From: Elmis aenea
Taxonomy: Eukaryota; Arthropoda; Insecta; Coleoptera; Elmidae
Reading direction: 5' to 3'
NCBI GenBank assembly: GCA_947652605.1
Contig: OX393583.1
Span: forward strand, 12,875,222-12,939,221
DNA: 64,000 nucleotides
Below the pieces are notes generated by a model that was given only the letters and a program-made list of their open reading frames with translations, had not been told where the DNA came from and made no database searches. The position numbers and the translations under genes were made by a program. Numbering within the stretch: the first letter of the stretch is position 1; the number at the start of each line of letters is the position of its first letter. This document shows positions 61,901-64,000 of the stretch, one piece after another.

Positions 61901-64000
61901 AAAACAAAAAAGTATATAACATTCAAAACAACATAATTATTTTTTTGTGCGATCGTACTAGAAACAGCTGTTTGACGGACGCGTTAGCAACCATAAAGTA
62001 CTGCATTACCGGCCCTCTCCTTAGCAACGGCCGTAAAAGTTACTTTTCCGACGACCACTATGTAAAGCGAGTAATTTCGCACGACTTACTACTACTGAAA
62101 ATGACAAATTGCGCATGACACCGGAAATTGTGTGCAAAGTGCACTTTGCGTGTGTAAAGTGACGATTTCCGCTACATTACACACGCTAAACGCGCTGTCA
62201 AGTTAACGTGAAGAAAATCTAACCTCACAAATGTCAAGTGTCACCAACGTCAAAAAAATGTTATTTTCACAATTTTTTTGCAGAATTAATGATTATGTCT
62301 AAATGGTCGTCGGAAAAGCATAGTGTACAACTCGTGCTGAAAGAATATTTCACACGAGTATGACAGTTGAGCCACGAGCCGTCAGGCGAGTGGCTCAACT
62401 GTCATACTCGTGTGAAATATTCAGCTTTCAGCACTAGTTGTACAATATACTATTTCAGGCCGTTACCCTTAGCAACGGCCGAAAAAGTAACTTTTACGGC
62501 CGTTGCTAAGGAGAGGGCCGGTAATGCAGTACATACGCCGTCATCTGTCAGTGACAGAATGTCACGTAGTTTCTAACCTATAATTTTGAAAATTACTCAA
62601 AATTTAAATTGTTTTTGATTCGATCGCACAAAAAATGTAATATGCACCTCGGCCAAAACGTACTTTTTGGCCTTGATACATAAATAACTATTAAATTATA
62701 AATCATGTTATAAGCAATACTCGTAAATAGTCAATTATTTATTTCAAATTTCTTTTCGAATTATTAACGAGCACCAAATTAAATTGCTATGTCAAAATTA
62801 AACCTAAATTCTGGATGTTATTATACGCGAGATTCCCATGTTTAAACTTAAATTTCAAACACCCGGTATATTTGATATGTGTTAATATGTTTGTTAGTTA
62901 CAAAATAATATTAATAAATGACTTTTCATTTATTTGATCTATTATTTAGTTTCCCAGCTAATAGACTATCTACAAGGTACTACTTATAATATTAATTAAA
63001 GGGGGTTAGGTGAAAAAAAGGAATGTCAATTTTTATTATATCTTTACAATTCGATTTTAAAGAGTTTAAAGCCTACTATTTTTTTGTTCATAAAGCTGCA
63101 TCAACCAAACTTGATTTTACTATGTATCATATTATTAAAAAGTGAGTATTAATCAATGAATGTGAAAAATTATTTCCATTTAAACTTTAAACAATAATAA
63201 TTAGTTATTCTAATGTTATATACTTTTTTGTTTTAATGTAAATATGTTTGTTAATTACAAAATAATATTGACAAATGAATGAAAAAACTGCATTTTTCTC
63301 TTTATTCTAATATTGTACAATCATACTTCTTCATTTTTAAATTATTTTAGGACCACGTTATTTGATCATATCTTTCGTAAATGATTCTACAAATTTCGAT
63401 GTACGATATAGTCTACAAAATTAAGTAAGTATATTTCACCAATATTTACAAAAACAATCAGTAAAATCTTGTGCTAAGATGAGAGTTCAAAAATGTTTAA
63501 GTTCCTGTCGCCCAGTTGACCGTCGCCCAGTTGGCACGTCGCGTCGCCCAGTTGACCGTCGCCCAGTTGACCATCGCCCAGTTGACCGTCGCCCAGTTGA
63601 CCGTCGCCCAGTTGGCGTCGCCCAGTTGACCGTGTCCGGGAAATAATATGGTAGGTACTGGAGAATACCTATGAGCATTAGCGGTCTAAATGATTAAATA
63701 TAATAAATATAGTCGATATATTCTCTTGGTAGTTTAAAGTTCCGTAGGGCACTAAAGGGTTAAAATAACAAAGTTATAGGGATACGACAGTCAAGCTGAA
63801 TCACCTGGTACACATGTAAATTTTCCTTTCAGGTTCTTTACTGAATACTAAAAACAAAGTTGAAGTGCGACTTATCTCAAACGAAGACTGCCTCAAACAC
63901 CTGTCTGCGGATTCTAATCAAGCTGGCGTGTCACAAAAAGAAGTATGCGACGACGTTTTGGACGACACCAAATCCGACCTCTTCAGTTTCGGCGCACCTC
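43919..64000 (+). CDS. Secreted S1-family (chymotrypsin-like) serine protease, 3' end outside window
   Basis: Five exons in frame: 43919-43979, 50517-50844, 57622-57800, 58437-58529, 63833-beyond 64000, all GT-AG, phases 1, 2, 1, 1. Residues 1-20 are a signal peptide. The propeptide (21-74) is His/Tyr-rich (GYLYPYHMHHIGHHFYH) with Cys64 positioned to tether it by a disulphide. Activation would be after Arg74 (LNDR/ILGGE). Catalytic His120 lies in TAAHC and Asp176 in ENDIGL; PICFP (194-198) and FVAGW (210-214) follow. The Ser region (GDSGGP) lies past the window. Spacing, including RLGQWN, resembles insect clip-type extracellular proteases, but no six-Cys clip domain is seen; a clip exon could be hidden in the 6.5-kb first intron. 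Substrate and pathway cannot be told. Confidence 0.85.
44165..44980. repeat. Dispersed AT-rich repeat, copy 2
   Basis: Direct partner of 26680-27515, in the same orientation. It lies in intron 1 of the protease gene, 185 bp after exon 1, and ends at the palindrome 44983-46470. No coding capacity. Confidence 0.55.
44983..46470. mobile_element. Palindromic TA-flanked element (CAGGGTTATTCAAATTCGAG family)
   Basis: 1488 bp, TA on both sides. Arms of about 500 bp are inverted copies (GGGGATCTCGCTTATTATAA near the ends). The arm core is shared with 56352-57267, although the outer 30 bp differ, so the two are related subfamilies. The central ORF 45641-45853 (minus) is not recognised. Confidence 0.85.
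47103..47299. repeat. 197-bp palindrome nested in the 46689 element
   Basis: ACAACTTCTTATCGGGACAG on the left and its inverse on the right, with inner pairing AAGAAAACTCTTCTTTATTT. No coding. It is present in the left arm only, so it came after the arm duplication. Confidence 0.7.
47777..49851 (+). mobile_element. Solo LTR (Ty3/gypsy-like) split by a LINE
   Basis: TGTTACCG...CGGTGACA borders with a 4-bp ATAT duplication (47773-47776, 49852-49855). Without the LINE and its TSD the LTR is about 397 bp. A TATAAG at 47853 followed by a GTACTGGACAAATTG stretch resembles an LTR core promoter. No internal retroviral-like genes are seen, so recombination between two LTRs probably removed them. The gypsy assignment is inference. 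Confidence 0.65.
47883..49549 (+). pseudogene. Jockey/I-group LINE, 5'-truncated, 11-bp TSD
   Basis: CACGCTCTGGC (47872-47882 and 49550-49560) duplicates flank it; the 3' tail is (ATTC)n. The GC-rich + frame encodes an RT: SYRPISLLAVLGKTFERIL, QYGFRHQRSTADPIFKL, VFLDTERAFDSVWHTGLLYK, AGVPQGSILAPLLFNLYISD and catalytic QYADDTAVW (about 48510-48535). One in-frame TAG at 48589-48591 separates this from the thumb and C-terminus (48598-49281). The 3' end holds GGGCTGGCCGTCCTGCGGCC. Base composition differs sharply from the AT-rich surroundings, a sign of a recently arrived lineage. Confidence 0.85.
51449..52752. mobile_element. TA-flanked element with GGGGAGACCGGGGATAAAAG ends
   Basis: The first 25 bp and last 25 bp are perfect inverted repeats; TA at 51447-51448 and 52753-52754. 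Removing it with one TA restores the LINE frame (KTVNTVRTQ). Internal copies of the terminal theme lie near 51812-51850 and 52505-52575 (GGGGTCAAAAGTAACA and inverses). No ORF of note. The plan matches 22657-23261. Confidence 0.88.
52811..53144. mobile_element. hAT-like MITE with exact 8-bp TSD
   Basis: 334 bp, ends CAGGGGTTCTTAACC and GGTTAGGAACCCCTG, flanked by exact GCTTAAAA (52803-52810, 53145-53152). CGGACCCC repeats lie within each end. Removal restores the LINE frame. Confidence 0.9.
54095..54478. repeat. Protease intron DNA with TCGC minisatellite-like motifs
   Basis: No gene. At 54283-54395 GTTTCGCGGAGGG occurs twice, and GACTATAGTCGCC-type palindromic units occur three to four times. 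Borders of any element are unclear. Confidence 0.45.
54479..55616. mobile_element. hAT-like non-autonomous unit R1, copy 2 (partial)
   Basis: Begins TAGAGTTCCTCTATATAACAG and parallels copy 1 (27528-30920) to GGCAAGCGAAACTCGACCGT. It lacks the two inserts of copy 1 and therefore shows the empty sites. A CAGGGTGGTGC terminus at 55619 cuts it before its right end. Confidence 0.75.
55617..56351. repeat. Solo CAGGGTG arm and hAT-like terminus
   Basis: TA-CAGGGTGGTGC at 55617-55629 starts an arm (TTGCTATCTTGGAAACGGTA) without its partner. At 56126-56160 CAGTGGCGTAGCGACGGGGG looks like the left end of a hAT element; no right end was found. No coding. Confidence 0.5.
56352..57267. mobile_element. 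Palindromic TA-flanked element (CAGGGTGATTGAAATTCGAG family)
   Basis: 916 bp with TA on both sides. Arms of about 330 bp or more are inverted copies and share their core with 44983-46470. No ORF. It lies in intron 2 of the protease. Confidence 0.85.
57269..57362. repeat. Short hairpin
   Basis: TATAAGTTGTTTCAGGGTTGG and its inverse CCAACCCGGAAACAACTTATA bracket a loop of about 45 bp. It abuts the palindrome 56352-57267. Confidence 0.6.
57480..57555. repeat. Right end of a hAT-like element
   Basis: GTTGCGAACCGCTG at 57535-57548, inverted CAGCGGTTCGCAAC, is a typical hAT terminus preceded by CCGCGGGCCACAG. No left end was found. It ends about 70 bp before protease exon 3. Confidence 0.5.
57801..58436. 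repeat. Protease intron 3 with a small CAGGGTT...CACCCTG unit
   Basis: 58084-58320 (237 bp) is bounded by TA-CAGGGTTCTCG and GGGCACCCTG-TA; the inner sequence GGGGATCTCGTAAACGGTAA is related to other palindrome arms. The two ends are only weakly inverse, so it may be a chimera of two families. Confidence 0.55.
58911..58941. repeat. Poly(A) run
   Basis: About 30 consecutive A. It may be the tail of an unrecognised retroposon on the + strand or a simple microsatellite. No TSD was identified. Confidence 0.6.
59122..60636. mobile_element. hAT-like element with GGAGC-rich ends and 8-bp TSD
   Basis: Ends CAGGGGTTTGGAGCGGAGC and GCTCTAAACCCCTG; flanks ATGGTAAG (59114-59121) and ATAGTAAG (60637-60644). 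GGAGCGGAGC repeats lie in both subterminal regions (59131-59205, 60577-60606). It contains the palindrome 59245-60379 and no transposase. Confidence 0.82.
59245..60379. mobile_element. Palindromic TA-flanked element (CAGGGTGCCCATTTTTC family)
   Basis: 1135 bp with TA on both sides. Arms of about 400 bp are inverted copies (ACTCCGTTAATATTAGAGAT near the ends, CATATGAGTTAGAACCAAAA inside). Nested in the hAT-like element 59122-60636, in protease intron 4. Confidence 0.88.
60645..61525. other. Protease intron 4, degraded repeats
   Basis: No gene. GTGGTTTCATAATGAAACCAC at 60720-60740 is a short perfect palindrome; GTTTCGCAGTGAAACCAC at 61029-61046 is related. A CAGGGTGTACCAG-type right terminus (CACCCTGTA) lies at 61301-61314 without a left partner, unless it pairs with the one at 58082. 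Confidence 0.45.
61533..61628. repeat. Left minisatellite of the Foldback-type element
   Basis: Six CAACTGGGCGA units spaced 14-20 bp, with variable linkers (CGGT, AAC, TGGT, CGTGC, CGCGACGGT). Confidence 0.85.
62001..62529. mobile_element. 529-bp palindromic element with CTGCATTACCGGCCC ends
   Basis: Inverted ends of about 45 bp (CTGCATTACCGGCCCTCTCC, then TTAGCAACGGCCG) flanked by TA. The inner part is a second perfect stem: ATTTCACACGAGTATGACAG with TTGAGCCAC (62347-62376) and its inverse (62387-62420). It is nested in the Foldback-type element. No ORF. Confidence 0.8.
62530..63190. other. Centre of the Foldback-type element, nothing coding
   Basis: AT-rich. A worn palindrome arm (GCGAGATTCCCATGTTTAAA, then TTTCAAACACCCGG) lies at 62828-62870, related to the 44983/56352 families. 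No transposase motif. Confidence 0.45.
63508..63632. repeat. Right minisatellite of the Foldback-type element
   Basis: Eight inverted units of TCGCCCAGTTGACCG, mostly at 15-bp spacing. The array is more regular than the left one and has two extra units. Confidence 0.85.

Larger units (their letters stand above)
61526..63638. mobile_element. Foldback-type element with minisatellite arms and 9-bp TSD
   Basis: 2113 bp flanked by exact GGAAATAAT (61517-61525, 63639-63647). Each end starts with tandem CAACTGGGCGACGGT-like units: six on the left (61533-61628), eight inverted on the right (63508-63632). The arms continue as unique inverted sequence for about 330 bp (CTCATCTTAGCACA, CGTACATCGAAATTTGTAGA). 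The centre holds the nested unit 62001-62529. Long inverted repeats containing tandem repeats plus a 9-bp TSD resemble Drosophila Foldback and Mutator-type Phantom elements. No transposase is present. Confidence 0.82.

Noticed and set aside
61533..63632. Tandem CAACTGGGCGAC arrays as a CRISPR array
   Set aside because: Units are too short (15 bp), there are no unique spacers, the genome is eukaryotic, and the arrays mirror each other at the ends of a mobile element.

Overview
The window is insect nuclear DNA. It is AT-rich, has small exons with GT-AG introns of 0.15 to 10 kb, and carries a dense, deeply nested load of transposable elements: mariner, piggyBac, hAT, Harbinger, P-like, Mutator/YqaJ-like, several LINE types and a solo LTR. 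A beetle is my best guess, because the element mix and a tandem family of small single-domain DUF4430 secreted proteins fit one. The sequence does not prove the order, and nothing in it is bacterial.

Two kinds of host gene are supported, all on the + strand. The first is a tandem array of three DUF4430 genes (the domain at the C-terminus of transcobalamin and intrinsic factor). Gene A shows only its last exon (197-264). Gene B is complete (4181-16200, exons 4181-4237, 7752-7815, 9404-9706, 16133-16200). Gene C is complete (20689-34916, exons 20689-20745, 20902-20959, 31315-31617, 34846-34916). B and C share all intron positions and phases and have a 303-nt third exon of equal length. The block around the last exon is almost duplicated between A (1-425) and B (15766-16365). 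The second host gene is an S1 serine protease (43919 to beyond 64000) with signal peptide, His-rich propeptide, R/ILGG activation site, catalytic His and Asp; the catalytic Ser lies beyond the window.

Everything else is mobile DNA, mostly inside the introns. 1-4.1 kb: decayed LINE with a hAT-like insert. 5.0-6.8 kb: TTAA-flanked piggyBac remnant. 6.8-16 kb: LINE and mariner fragments, palindromic elements, a broken Mutator/YqaJ transposase. 16.7-19.1 kb: P-element-like unit with a THAP transposase fragment. 19.4-20.4 kb: mariner-type fold-back. 21-27 kb: LINE with target-site duplication (TSD), hAT and TA-flanked elements nested in a palindrome. 27.5-37.2 kb: hAT-like unit and three large palindromes. 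37.6-43.5 kb: LINE in Harbinger in piggyBac, then a three-level nest. 45-50.4 kb: two palindromes, the second holding a solo LTR that holds a LINE. 51-54 kb: LINE with two precisely placed DNA transposons. 54.5-64 kb: more palindromes, a hAT unit and a Foldback-type element whose arms contain minisatellites.

The commonest theme is palindromic elements ending CAGGGT...CACCCTG at TA targets; at least nine complete ones are present. Many insertions have exact or one-mismatch TSDs (8 bp hAT-like, TTAA piggyBac, TA, 3 bp Harbinger, 9 bp Foldback, 10-14 bp LINE), so the order of insertion can be read directly. I saw no tRNA, rRNA or CRISPR locus.
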